A DNA stretch of 64,000 nt from Hyperoodon ampullatus (taxonomy: Eukaryota > Chordata > Mammalia > Artiodactyla > Ziphiidae), in NCBI GenBank assembly GCA_949752795.1, contig OX457074.1:6461527-6525526 (forward strand), given 5' to 3'. Of the stretch, positions 40,901-53,900 are shown in pieces (positions within the stretch are counted from its first letter, which is position 1; every line of letters starts with the position of its first letter). Made by a program: the position numbers and the translations under genes. The notes under the pieces were generated by a model. The model was not told where the DNA came from. It saw only the letters and a list, made by a program, of their open reading frames with translations, and ran no database searches.

Positions 40901-43545
40901 CTGCAGTGGAAGCTCGGAGTCCTAACCACTGGACTGCCAGAGAATTTCCTTAATTGCTCACTTTTGACTCATTTATCCCAGAGGGATTGTCCCAAGAGCC
41001 ATACTCAGATGTTTGACAGATTCCAAGGCTGTAGTTATACTTACATATACTTATATATGTACATCTACAGAAGGCATCCCCTGCTATTCTCTGGAATTTT
41101 GCAATTTTCTTTGCCCTTGGCATTGCTAGTTCCTTCTGCTCCAGTTATATTTTTTTGTTTGTTTTTGTTTTTTGCGGTATGCGGGCCTCTCACTGCTGTG
41201 GCCTCTCCTGTTGCGAAGCACAGGCTCCGGATGCACAGGCTCAGCGGCCATGGCTCACGGGCCCAGCCACTCCGCGGCATGTGGGATCCTCCCAGACCGG
41301 GGCACGAACCCACGTCCCCTGCATCGGCAGGCAGACTCTCAACCACTGCGCCACCAGGGAAGCCCCAGTTATATTCTCTTTGACCAAGATTCTCCCTGAT
41401 AGTGGGGGAAGGAGAGGGCAGGCCTTCAAAAGAATTCTAAAGGGTCCTCCTCTCACCCCTTTCCTTCTGTGAGTTTCCCCAACCAAAATAGGAGTTGGAC
41501 AAGAAACCAGATCATGAGTATTGCATTCAAGTGTAGCCATTTGGTGCTAATTCATGTTATTTTACATATAGAGACATAGATATCCAATTACTGAACAATG
41601 ACCACAGCTTTTTCTGGTCTAATAGTCCTGTCCAGGGGCCAAGGAATGGACTAGCTCTGTGACCATTTGAGGTGGCTTCTATCTCGCTCATTCTCAGCAT
41701 CCAATGTATACCACCTCCAAAACACAAATATTTAAACGGTGAGCTGTAAATTACAAAAACAAAACAAAACATGACCCTACTGCATTCAGAGGAGACTGTA
41801 AAACTGCGGGCTTAAGGACATGGGTTTTCCAGACACCATACCTCATCTGAATGACTTTCTGTATTTCCTTCTTAGGTTCGCCTGGCTCTAATGCATGCTG
41901 AATACTTCATGAACAACGTTAAGATGAATGACTATGTCAGAGACAGTGAGGAATGCAAGCCAGTCATCATTAATGCACTGAGGGCCATGTATGACCTAAA
42001 CATGAACGGACCTTCCAATTCTGACTTCACCAACCCACTCACCAGGCCCCGCCTGCCCTACGCCATCCTATTTGCAATTGGTGGCTGGAGTGGTGGGAGC
42101 CCCATCAATGCCATTGAGGCATATGATCCTCGGGCAGACAGATGGCTGACTGTCATTTGTGAGGAAGACAGTCCTCGTGCCTACCACGGGGCAGCTTATT
42201 TGAAAGGCTATGTTTATATCATTGGGGGGTTCAATAGTGTAGACTATTTCAATAGTGTTAAGCGTTTCAACCCAGTCGAGAAAACGTGGCACCAGGTGGC
42301 CCCGATGCACTCCAGGCGTTGCTATGTCAGCGTGACAGTCCTCAGTAATTTTATTTACGCCATGGGAGGATTTGATGGCTATGTGCGTCTCAACACTGCT
42401 GAACGTTATGAGCCAGAGACCAACCAGTGGACACTCATTGCCCCCATGCATGAACAGAGGAGTGATGCGAGTGCCACAACGCTCCATGGAAGGGTAAGAC
42501 CCCGGGGGGAAGGTGGGATTAGGAGATGTGAAAGCAAACAAGCCTGGAAATAATGGGTGGAAAACAGAAGTGTCAGTATTCACTTTGCAATACTAACTCC
42601 CTCATCAAATGACTAAGTGGCCCTTTGTAACTATCTTTTCTGATTTTACTTATTAAAAAGCAATGCATGCACATGTGGAAAAAAGAAAATCAGACTGAAG
42701 ACTGGCATCAGAAGTGTCCCCTGCCCCCAGCCACCAGCCACCAGCATATACACACCCTTTCTTTCTACTCCCCAGTTTTAATAATCTTGGAACTCTCTTC
42801 ACACAGGTCTACATATGTGGTGGGTTTAATGGAAATGAATGCCTGTTTACAGCAGAAGTGTACAACGCTGAGAATAATCAGTGGACAGTCATAGCACCCA
42901 TGAGAAGCAGGAGGAGTGGAATAGGCGTAATTGCTTATGGAGAACACGTATATGCGGTGAGTTCCTTTTGTACAACAAAAATTATAGCCCTAGATTTTCT
43001 GTTAGCAAATAGGTTTACACTACCACTGGGAAGAATTTGAAAGCTTTTTTCCATGGAAGGTAGTGGAAGAGGGAGGTATGAAATCACTGGTCCCCCCACC
43101 CCCCCCCAGAGGGCATCCTCAGCAAACAGAAGCGATGGTTAACAGCCAGCTGTGTTTCCTCTGCTGTCCACAGGTAGGCGGCTTTGACGGAGCTAGTCGG
43201 CTTAGGAGTGCAGAAGTCTACAGCCCAGTGGCTAATACTTGGCACATGATCCCCACTATGTTTAATCCTCGTAGCAATTTTGGTATCGAGGTGGTAGACG
43301 ACCTCTTGTTTGTGGTGGGTGGCTTTAATGGCTTTACCACCACCTTTAATGTGGAGTGCTATGATGAAAAGACCGAAGAGTGGTATGATGCTCATGACAT
43401 GAGTATGTACCGCAGTGCTCTGAGCTGCTGTGTGGTACCAGGGCTGGCCAATGTTGGGGAATACACAGCTAGACGAAACTTCACAGGATTAGCACTGTGT
43501 GATGAAGTACAGCATTCCGCCTCGACAAGTACCCTACCTGTATAA
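37964..43545 (+). CDS. KLHL10: KLHL10, spermatid BTB-BACK-Kelch CUL3 adaptor
   Basis: Five exons: 37964-38157, 40302-40791, 41876-42493, 42807-42956, 43174-43545; 1824 nt, 607 aa (human 608). BTB domain in about residues 39-106 (CDVVIEVNGFEFNAHK), BACK domain about 141-242, then six Kelch repeats from about residue 292, each with a GG pair (FAIGGWSGG, YIIGGFNS, YAMGGFDG, YICGGFNG, YAVGGFDG, FVVGGFNG). Known role: substrate receptor of a CUL3 ubiquitin ligase in late spermatids, required for male fertility in mouse. The start is the upstream of two nearby ATGs (MEMES), matching human. The exon 2 donor is GTCGTT, unusually weak; read-through stops after two codons. The C-terminus lacks one residue relative to human near ARRNF. 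Confidence 0.96.
38745..39045 (-). repeat. hAT-type DNA transposon remnant (MER class), KLHL10 intron 1
   Basis: 'ttttaagctttgcaggccat', 'ctctgtcacaactactccac', 'gctgtgttccaataaaatta', ending 'ggctgtaggttttcagacc'. Opposite orientation to 30527-30742. Confidence 0.5.
39195..39860 (+). repeat. L2 fragment, KLHL10 intron 1
   Basis: 'ttattgagtgcctattttgt', 'gacgtttgagcaaagacttc', 'ggactttgtattttactctg', 'gctggtggtggctcacacca': about 650 bp of ordered LINE-2-like sequence. Confidence 0.55.
40829..40948 (-). repeat. short tRNA-derived SINE, KLHL10 intron 2
   Basis: Antisense third-class SINE with target-site duplication cttaattgct at 40819-40828 and 40949-40958. It begins 37 bp after the exon 2 donor. 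Confidence 0.85.
41152..41364 (-). repeat. CHR-2-like short SINE, KLHL10 intron 2
   Basis: Target-site duplication ccagttatatt at 41141-41151 and 41365-41375. Tail mixed T/G on the plus strand. Confidence 0.92.
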
Positions 43546-43561
43546 GCCTCTTCATTTAGCT

Positions 43562-43567
43562 AATAAA
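43562..43567 (+). terminator. KLHL10: KLHL10 polyadenylation signal (AATAAA)
   Basis: Canonical hexamer 17 nt after the stop codon. A SINE target-site duplication begins 14 nt further on. Confidence 0.75.
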
Positions 43568-43596
43568 ACATCTGAGCAATAAGAATTCTTTCTTTT

Positions 43597-43792
43597 TTTT
43601 GCGGTACGCGGGCCTCTCACTGTTGTGGCCTCCCCCGTTGCGGAGCACAGGCTCCGGACACGCAGGCTCAGTGGCCATGGCTCACGGGCCCAGCCGCTCC
43701 ACGGCATGTGGGATCTTCCCGGACCGGGGCACGAACCCACGTCCCCTGCATCGGCAGGCGGACTCTCAAGCACTGCGCCATCAGGGAAGCCC
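43597..43792 (-). repeat. CHR-2-like short SINE at the KLHL10 3' end
   Basis: Perfect 16-bp target-site duplication aagaattctttctttt at 43581-43596 and 43793-43808. Confidence 0.92.
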
Positions 43793-43980
43793 AAGAATTC
43801 TTTCTTTTAAATAAATGCAGTGTTTAAACTTGTAAGAGTATTGGAAAGTGTTCAACTTAAGGGAGCCAAGGGTTGCATGACTGAAGGGAATAAGAGGGGA
43901 GGAAGAAAGCAATTATATTCAATGGTGCAGAGTTAAAAAAAGGAAAAATCACAGTGCAAATCAACTCTAAAGAAATACAT

Positions 43981-43986
43981 TTATTT
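43981..43986 (-). terminator. KLHL11: candidate distal KLHL11 polyadenylation signal
   Basis: AATAAA on the minus strand at the far edge of the repeat-free interval. Use would give a 3' UTR of about 3.95 kb. Another copy is at 44198-44203. Confidence 0.45.
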
Positions 43987-46900
43987 AAAACTTACATTGA
44001 GATGATTAGTAGCTATAACACAGAACAAGATAGCTTTAGGAACATAAAACAAGCTATTTTACAATGTAATGTCTCAAAGTGTCCTAAATTCTACATCTCC
44101 TCTGACTTAAAGGGGGGCAGTCAAGATTATACTTGCAGTAGATAGGGGCTTGATACTGTTAGCCCAGAAAACTCACTCTATCAACTGGAACTAAATATTT
44201 ATTTTACAAATAACTCAAAGAGCCCCAGCACATGGATCATAAGATCTTCAACCATGTAGCAAGCACTACTTTTCATGAGTGCATTATGCAGGAGGGTTAA
44301 GTTAACAAGTGCTCTATTGTATGTGCTTCACTGTCAGACATTTCCAGTAATGGTCATGGAGAGTAAGACAAAAGCCGTACAAAGGTAATCAACAAAGAGT
44401 GGTTATTTGGCTATCTAATTAAATTCCTTGAAGCAAAATGACTATTATGTTATTGTTACTGTATTACATCACGACTATGAGCTGTTTTGTTTCCAATGAC
44501 CAAAACATATTATAATAGTAAGCATTATAACAAAAACAAAAATGGACTATTCTCAAGAAAGTAACAAACTGGAGTGATGAACTGTGACAGAATGTTTAAC
44601 AGTTTAAAAAAGGAGAGACTGAACTGTTTCTCCAAATATTCTACACTTAAATGACAACCTATAAACACCCTATGTTTCTAGTGTAGGCAGAGAACTTGCT
44701 TCACAATTCTACATATTTGGGAAAGACATGAAATGTGGCCGATACACTTAGTTTGAGGCACGTACAAAAAAACCCTCCCTTTGGTTATGCTTGATTAGGC
44801 CAAGTAACTAAAATATACAATTCAGCTTATGTGTCTACCAATAGTATAGTGTTCATATTAGAATTATGAAGCAGAGAATGAAGTATTTAAACATACCACG
44901 TCTACACTAGCAAGAAACATAAAGAGGAAAAAAAGTGTGCCCTAGAAACTGCCTTACCAGCAGCCTGAAGAGTTTAATATACAAAAGAACAGAAATCTGC
45001 CATAAACACTATCTTTCTATCTCTTCAAACTTCTGTCCTACATAAAAAAAGATTTCAAAATTTTTTTGGTCCCAGAAATACAATACAAAATCAAGTAATC
45101 AAGACAAAACTGATGTCAATGAATTCTGAGGGTTTTTTTTTTTTAGCAAAGTAGTTTTGAATTGGCACAGCAAAAGCAAAGTTGGGTATCAAGATACACA
45201 AGACTAATCATGCAAACAACTGCAAGTGAGATGTATTACTTAAACACTAAGCTCATGACTGACATTCTCAATATATACACTGATTTTTTTTTTTTTTTAA
45301 CCGTGGTGGGGTAGGTATAGTTAAAGGATATCCATTCTAAGATATAAGTAGCCTCACTCAAAGTTATGTATAGTTATTACTTTTTGGTATAATCAATTCC
45401 TCTCTTTTCCTTCTACAAAACAAAAACAAAAGCAAAAAAGGTTTGCTTGAATACATATTAAGCTGTCTTTTTAAAGCTGTATTTTTAACTGCTTAAGTTA
45501 TCAAACACAATCTTTAAGTTTTCATCAAAAAGGAAATTTCTTTCCCAAAGAGCCATTTTAGGCTGGTCATCATCATCAGAACCTTTCCAAATACTGCGGG
45601 AAGTTATTTCCAGTTTAGAATTTCAGAATGTCAGCCTTGAACAGACTTAAGCAAATCTGGTTTCTTTCCTTATTAACAAGTTAGTTAGGATATTTCAGAA
45701 ACACAAGTTACTGATGTGAAATCACACATGTGAATTCAAATATGAAAATTAGGAATTCAGTAGTCAGGAACCCTGCACACATCATCATGCAAGGAAGGAC
45801 TTACCCTCTCTTTCCAGCCATGGCCTAGGCTGCCTGCCGAGTTAAAAAACAACAGTTTCAATCACGTTTTCAAAACCAGATTATACCTAAATCTTATGAG
45901 TTATGACTTCTGCCACATCATGTGAAAAAAAGATAACCCTACATATAACTTGGTAATGACTGTCTTAGAAGACAACTCTGAGACAAAAAAAAAAAAGGGC
46001 AATCAAAAACCTTACACCCTTCTGGAGAGAAACTGGCACCTTAGTGAGCTACTAAATTATTTCAACAGCACCAAGAAAAGGCAGTTTGCGAGCACAGTCT
46101 ATCAGAGAGAAATGAGAACTTCATTCAATGAACTTTTCTGTCTTACTTGCATAGACCTCTCACAACTACTTAGCACTTCTCAGAATCCAAATAGCTTTTA
46201 TTAAAATAACTACAAATAAATGGAAATTAAGAAAACAGTAGAGGTGGGGTAGGATAATATATCCTCATATAGAAATAGACTTGCAGTCTCCCATCCCTAC
46301 CCCAGCCTAAATTAAATGGTTTTAAAGCAGATTTCCAACACAGTATTGAAAAACTTTGTCCTACGCAGGGATACCAATTCAGAAATTTCAGTTAAGTTCT
46401 TAGTATAGAGTCCAAGGGCTAAACATTAATAGTCTCACAGCACACTGAGAGCCAAAATTCCTGGTTGTGCTTTTTTTCCTTTTGATGTTTGATCCAACTA
46501 GTAAGATTAACTATAATGGACTAGGGAAAAAAAAAAATCACTGTACTTGGAATTCACCTTCTAGAATGGTATTCCAGAATGTCTAAGAAGGTAGAGACAT
46601 TCTGAAAGAAACAAGAAAAGTATACTGGACCCACACTTCAAACCGTTAGAGCAGGAGTCCCTTATGCTAACTGAGTGCTAAAAGTCAACCTAAGTGCTAA
46701 TTTGCATAAAGCCTGGGCACAGATAAGAATATCAGAAGAAGGCATAAAAATAAATAAAAGATAACCATAGTGATAAATTTTTAAGAGCCTTAATTATGCA
46801 CCCAAATGTAGTATTCTAGGCTCAGGCAAAGTTCCAATGAAAGTCTAGGGCAACTGGATAAAACACCGTAATAATCCAGGCTGAGAAATAATAAGGCTTC

Positions 46901-47789
46901 TCTTTAGCAACATTTCTCTAAATTGTTACTTCCTTCCCATTTTGAAAAAAGTTTCTTTTAGAAAGGAATGGTAAGGATTCCATACAATATGCATCAGAGC
47001 AGAATTTAAAATTGAAGGCATTGTGTCGATTGTCATTGGCATTATTTACACTCATTAATTTATCTTCAAATAAGCCTGCAACTCCCAAAAAAAGCGGTTT
47101 TAAATTTTTCAGTGCCTTTGATTTCTTACTCTAGACTAACAATACTTTTCTTCTTAGAGAAACAAATTTCACAGATATAACTTCCTCTATATTCAGTCAA
47201 TCAGCTAAAGATCAGTGCTCTTGCCAACTACCACTGTCTCAGAGTGATGACCTGAAGTTTATAACATAGTTGCTAAAGAAATGAAAAATACTCAAAAAAT
47301 ACATGAGCCAATCACAAATTTCCTATCAATCATCTCTTCTAGAAATAAACGAGACAGCATCTGTAGATAAACAAATACAAAAAAGTATCAATGCAAACAT
47401 TCTGAAATCATCTTGCTGAAATATGGTGCTTTTTCCTTCAAATTTCAATCTCACTATTGCACATACCTCCTGTAGATGACGGCTCAATGCATAAATTCTG
47501 ATCTTGTCAAAACCAACCATTCGGGAAAAAAATGAAAAAGATTATCAAAGTAAATGTGCAAATATAACTGGTGCTTAAAGCATGTTCAAAACATAAGACC
47601 CTAAGACAAAGGAGTTATAACTTGCTGGCAGACAGTCAAGTAACTACACCTGGTTTTTCCACTTATCTTTAATAAGATCTTATTCAGCTAACACACACAC
47701 AAACCAAAAATGGATAAAGACCGCAAACTAACAAAAATTACCATGTAGTGAATTGATCTTCCCATTCTTCAGTTTTTGACTGTATTTCT

Positions 47790-47795
47790 TTTATT
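47790..47795 (-). terminator. KLHL11: candidate proximal KLHL11 polyadenylation signal
   Basis: AATAAA on the minus strand 120 nt beyond the stop; would give a short isoform. Confidence 0.4.
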
Positions 47796-47915
47796 TGGGG
47801 CGATAATCAGTTCATGTAGAAAATAAGTTATCGACATACTTTTTCAAGTAACAGTCTGGGTATCTTCAGCCTCGTGAACAGGTATAACTGTTTTGAGCTG
47901 CACATATCAGAGAAC

Positions 47916-50900
47916 CTAGCATTCTATCTGAGAGCTTGGCACTCGGCGCATGTTTAGGGCGTGTCGATGTATTTCTTGCATCTGTCTGATCCGGTCCTTC
48001 TGCCACATTAAGTTTTGAGGCATAGGATATCTCTGAGTGCCATGCAAGTACCGGTATGGGATTCTCACATGGCAGGCAGTGGCTCTACAACGAGGCTGTG
48101 GCATGGGAGGCAGAAGCATCCACCTCTTTCTCTCGGCACAATATCGGTAAGCTTCCTTCCGATACTGTTTGTCAATATCATCACTGTTTTTCCAGCCTCC
48201 AATAATGAAAACGTCATCTCTGTAATAGCAAATGGCCGCGCCTTCGATGCTTAGGACTTCTGGAGGTAAGCTTTCAAGGATCTCATCAGAAACTTGGCTG
48301 GCAATTTTTCTTACTGCCTCTTCATTTTCTAAAGAATAACTCTTGGGGCAGCATGAGGCTGTCTGATAAAAGTTTGAATTGACCACAGACATTTGGAAAA
48401 AGCAGTAATTGTCAATAAGTGGCAAAGATTCCACATCTTGCCACTGTCGAGTCTCCGTATCATAACAAGTGATGACAGCCTTTAATCCATCTTCAGTGTC
48501 CCGGTCCACAGGAGTGCGGGCAGCGATGTACACAAACCGGTCCTCAATGGCTAGTGCTTTAACATCTCGAAGAATCTTTGGTGCTGATTCCAAGTTGTGC
48601 CATTTATCAAGCTCGGGATTATAAACGGTCACGTCTTTAAAACCAGGACTGAAGTTGCCATGTCCTCCAATGCTGTATAGCTTCCCTTTGACTTCTGTTA
48701 GTCCAAAAGAATGCTTCCTTGTCATCAGACTACAAACGTGTTCCCAGGTATTCAAGTTTGGGTTATACCTTTCCACAGTTTTAGCAAACCCTGGTTCCAT
48801 CGACCCAGCAACATACACGTAGGATTCTGTTACTGCAACAGCATGTCCATCAAGGTGATTGTGAATATGGGGCAGGTTTACCCATCTGTCCTCATCGACA
48901 AAATATCCCACACATTCACTTAAATAGTCCCCTCCTTCTGACACGCCTCCAATGACCATGATCACGTCCATGTTTTGCCCATAGCGAGGTAATAATGAGA
49001 CATGAGAAGCGGGATGCTGGAACGTGCCAGACTGTATATTCTCGGCTCTAAGAGCATGCCTCTCCACTGCATCGGCCACTAACTTGACACAAACTTCATT
49101 ATTGGCCACCAGCCTCTCTGGTTTGACATGACGAGTAAGGTAAGTAGGTTTCATCTGGGACAATCTGAGCAACTTAAAAAGTTCTTCAAAGTATCTCTCT
49201 CTCTCTTCAGCATTTCTCTGAACCCATTTCAAAACTGTTTCAAATAGAACCTCTTCAGAATCAACTGTAATCTCCAAGTCCGACAGCCAGTCTCGAATGA
49301 GGTGGAAAGGTAAAGTATAAAATTCCTCATCCTGAATTACTTTGTGGAAGTTTCTCCGTATCATATCCGCAGCTTTCAGAGCAAGTTGGCTTAGAGTATA
49401 CATGTGAGCTAAACTATGAATGGCCACACAATTAGAGAGATGAAGTTTTTTCTTGAGAAATTCTCCACAAAATTCTTTTAAACGAATTAATAGGAACCTA
49501 AAATCAAGATAAAGAGAAAGAATTTTCAAATGTGCATATTTTACGTGGCTGCACTTTGAGAGCATCTGAATTATACAAACTGAAATGTAAGCTTCATCTC
49601 ACTTCATGCACAACTGAAAAAAGCACATCCTCCCAAATTAAAAAGGATTGTGCTGAAAAGTAGGTTTAAAAGCATATATAAAAATCATCTTTATATGATC
49701 TATTTTAAATTATTTCCATTAGATAGTTTATATGTATTATATATTATACAAAGTATGTATAATACACACACACAAAACAGAGTTTCTGATTATGTAAGGT
49801 GTTTCAGAACATATCCATTAATCAAGTACAACAGTCCCATACTTTATTTCCACTTTAACTTGCCCTTGGCAAAGGCAAATCCCAATCCAGTCTTGTCTCT
49901 GCCATCCTGCCCTAGTCCTTTGCCAGCAACCAGCCTCTTCTTAGATGAGGCTGGGTCTCAGTGAAGGGAATTTCTTTAGCATCAGCTACATGGTGCAGGA
50001 ACTGTGACTCCTGGGAGGCTGTTTGGTCGGCTCTCAGAGGGAATGGCGGTGCAGGCTTTGTGTCAGAGGTTTTAATCTTCTCTTCACCAGAGCTTTCTCC
50101 CTGAGTAGCCCAGGGGTGGGGGCAGGGGTGGTGCTCAGGGGTTTTGTCCTGAGCCGGGTTCTCATTAAAGCAGGTGAGGCAAGGCAAACGAAACTATCTG
50201 AAGAAGCCAGGAAATAAAACAACAACAGAAAACGTGCAGGATGGTCCACGTTAAAAAAGTCAAGCAAGTAGTCTGGCATGTAGCTGACCAGATGTTGTTT
50301 GCTCACATTAATTAATCTGGCAGAATTCAGCCCCAAGGGTGGCCAATTTGAGACCACTGCTAAAGAGTAAGTCCTCAGAACTGAGAACATTAAATAATGT
50401 AAGAAGGACTTCACTGGGACTTCCCTGGGGTCCAGTGGTTAAGACTCCGTGCTTCCACTGCAGGGCGCGCGGGTTCCATCCCTGGTTGGGGAACCAAGAT
50501 CCCACAGGCCGTTTGGCACGGCCAAAAAAGAAAAAAAAAAGGAATGACTTCATCAGTCCAGGCCTCTCTCACTTCAGTAACCACGTGCTAGTATGATTAT
50601 TGTGCTTAATAACTGACTGCGACATGAAGATGAATTTCAAGACAGGCTCCCTTCACCCTCTCCAGAGAACACACCATCTCAGACATAAAACAAAGACGAG
50701 GTTGAGTGGTAAGAGCTCTAGTGGCTCTCAAACATGTCTGGGTGACAGCGTCACTCACTCCTGGGCTGCCCCACCCCGACTTCTGATTTTTGGCAGGCAC
50801 TCCAGGTAAGCCGACACGTATTCCCTTGGACAGGTATTTGGAAACACTGCTCCATGAAAATAATAGCTACTGTATACTACGCATGTGCCATGTGACAGGC

Positions 50901-53900
50901 ATCATGCTGGGCACTTCCCATTATCTCTTCAGGTTGTAAGTGCCTGCGAGGTAGGTATGATCAGCAGAAAGAGTGTATGGGGGGAGGTGGGGAGGTAGTA
51001 GAGGAATCCTGCCTCAGAGCTGATGGGTGAGACTGGATGTGATGGCTGCAGGGCACTTAGTGCCAAACACAAGGCAGCTGCTCAGCAACTGACATATGGA
51101 GAGAAGTTAAAGTTTTAAGTAAACTGTCTGGGGTGTTCTCTCCTCTCCTCACCCCAATTCTCCAGTAAAGCAGCAGTAAATCTGAAAGAACACAAGCTCA
51201 CATGACAGAAGCAAACGTAGCTTGAATGAGTGCAATGACCCTTCTTTATCCATCTGCATTCAACAAACCTCCCTCTCTTCTCTCAGACCTATATCCACCC
51301 ACCCAACCCCACCCTCAAGTAGATGACCCAATCTCATGCTCTGAGAAAACAGAAGCAGTCAGGCAAAAACTTCATTTTCCCACCATCTTTTTTTTTTGGC
51401 CGCACCTCGCAGCTTGCGGGATCTTAGTTCCCCGACCAGGGATTGAACCCGGGCCCCGGCAGTGAAAGCACCTAGTCCTAACCACTGGACTGCCGGGGAA
51501 TTCTCTCCCACTATCCAATCTGTCTGCCTAACAGCTGTACGCTATACTCTGCCTTCCCAGTCCAACTTCTCCACTTTTAATACGGATTCTATCCCCTTCT
51601 TGGTTTCAAGGACTTTGGTCCTATAACATCAATTTCTCCTCTTCCACAGATTCATTTTTCATCAGTACACAAACATGCTCCACTATCTCCTATCTTGGGG
51701 GCGGGGGGGAAGACCTTCCTGGACTCCTCTCCACACATGTCCACGTGTATCACTTTTCTGATCCTCTTCACAGTCAGACTTAAATGGCTCTTGTCAGTGC
51801 CATCAAGGACCTCTATTATCACCAAATCCAATGATCACTTACAGTTGACAGAGCTGACATGATTGGCTACTCCCTCCTTGACACACTTTAGGTTTCCATG
51901 GGATCAGTCTCCTCTGCTGGTTCCTCTTTACCATTCTGGAGAACCCCAGGGCTCAGTCCCACTGTTTCTCTTTTCTATCTACACTCTCTTCCTAAGTAAC
52001 TTCATCCAGTCCCGAGGCTTTAATTGCCACCCGTATGCTAATTTCCTTCCAATCTGTAGCTCCCAGTGCTCTTCTATAGAACTGCCTACTAGGCATTTCC
52101 TGGACCAAAAACCAAACTCCTGATTTTCCTCCCAAACACTTTCCTGCAGTCTTCCACATCTTAATAAATAATGAACAAACTCCATCTTTCCAGTGGGTCA
52201 AAAAACTAGCAGTCTTTTCCCTAACCCCCCACATCAAATCCATCAGCAAATTCATCTCCTCTGCCTTCAAAATATGTCTAGAATCAAAGCATTTCTCATC
52301 ACTTTTCCTTCTCCTCCTCAATCCAAACCTCCACCACCATTGCCACAACCTCCTAAACTCGTGTCTCTGCTTCTGCCCTTGCAGCCCCTTCCCCACCAAC
52401 TCATCCTTTTTCTCAACACAGCAGCATTCTCCAAATCAGACCGCATCACTCCTCCACCCCGAACCTTCCCACGTCATTCAGAGTAAGAGCCCAAGTCCTT
52501 CCACAGGCTGACAAGGCCCTGTGGGATCCGGATCCATCCCCATTACCACCTTCAGGCCTCTCTTACTCCTCTCACCCTGCAACCCTTTGATTCAGCCACA
52601 CTGGCCTCCTGCTATTCTCTAACACCCGGACAAGCACCATCTCAGGGTCTCTGCACCTGTGTCCCCAACCTGAAACACCCTTAACCTCACTTCCTTCGGT
52701 TCTTTGCAAAATGTCTTCTTCTTCACGAGGATTTCTCTATCCATCCAATTTTAAAAACAGCTCCAGGGCTTCCCTGGTGGCGCAGTGGTTGAGAGTCCGC
52801 CTGCCGATGCAGGGGACGCGGGTTCGTGCCCCCGTCCGGGAAGATCCCACATGCCACGGAGCGGCTGGGCCCATGAGCCATGGCCGCTGAGCCTGCGCGT
52901 CCGGAGCCTGTGCTCCGCAACGGGAGAGGCCACAGCAGTGAGAGGCCCGCGTACCGCAAACAAAACAAAACAAAAAAACCCCCCCAAAACAGCTCCTTTA
53001 CACCAGCACTTTCTATATGCTCCACCATTCTTTATTTTTCAAAACAGCTCTAGCAATCACCTAACATGCTGTTTTATTTATTGTCCATCTACCGATGTAA
53101 GTGCAATGTGCAAAGGGACTTTTGTCTGTTTTGTTCACTGCTGAATTCCCAGCAGCTTAGATCCCAGTGTCTGAACTGATGCATAATAGGTACTCAATAG
53201 GTATTTGTTCAAATAACGAATGTGTAACATAATGCTGCCCCAAAAGACTCCTCCCCATCTCCAAACTGCATTCACCTGCCTCCTACCTAGTCTCTGGAAC
53301 ATCCATCTGGGCCCCCTACAATCCATCTTCCCCAGCAGCACAAACATCTTCAAAAATATTTAAATCAGATAATTTCTTTAGCCAGCTTCCCATCACCCAG
53401 TAAAATCCAAACTCCTTTTTCCAACACATTTCACACACCCTTCTCCCCTTCACCCACTAGATCACTGAGTTTTCCTTTTATACTTCTTCTCTAAGCCAAA
53501 TGAGATCCCGCCCGAGGGACTTTGCGCTATCTGCCAGGAATGGTCATTCTCCATCTTTGCATGGCCAGTACTCCGTTGCCGTTTAAAGGTCTGTTTAACG
53601 GTCACCTCCTCAGAAAGGTCTTTCTTCTACGCAATCACTATCCTTTCATCCTTTTTAAATGTCCACACAGTACTTATTACATACGGACCTTCTTCTTCAC
53701 TGCCTTTGTCCCTTCGCCTGGAGTCTGACAGGGCGCCCTCGCCGGACTGGTAGGCTGCAACCTCAGCACCCAGCGCAGGGGCGGCCCCACAGCACACAGC
53801 AGGCGCTCAATAAGTATCAAACGAATGCACTTCGTCAGGGCTCACTCGAGCCCACCCTGGGCACTGCCCTCCCCGCCTTCTCCTGCGCCCTCCCTGGATG

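Larger units (their letters stand above)
43966..47915 (-). other. KLHL11: probable long KLHL11 3' UTR
   Basis: AT-rich, rich in short A/T runs, and the longest interval in the window (about 4 kb) without any SINE, MIR or L1 that I can recognise. It directly follows the KLHL11 stop codon. AATAAA signals on the minus strand occur near both its ends (47790-47795, 44198-44203, 43981-43986). A single uninterrupted terminal exon is inferred. Confidence 0.6.
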
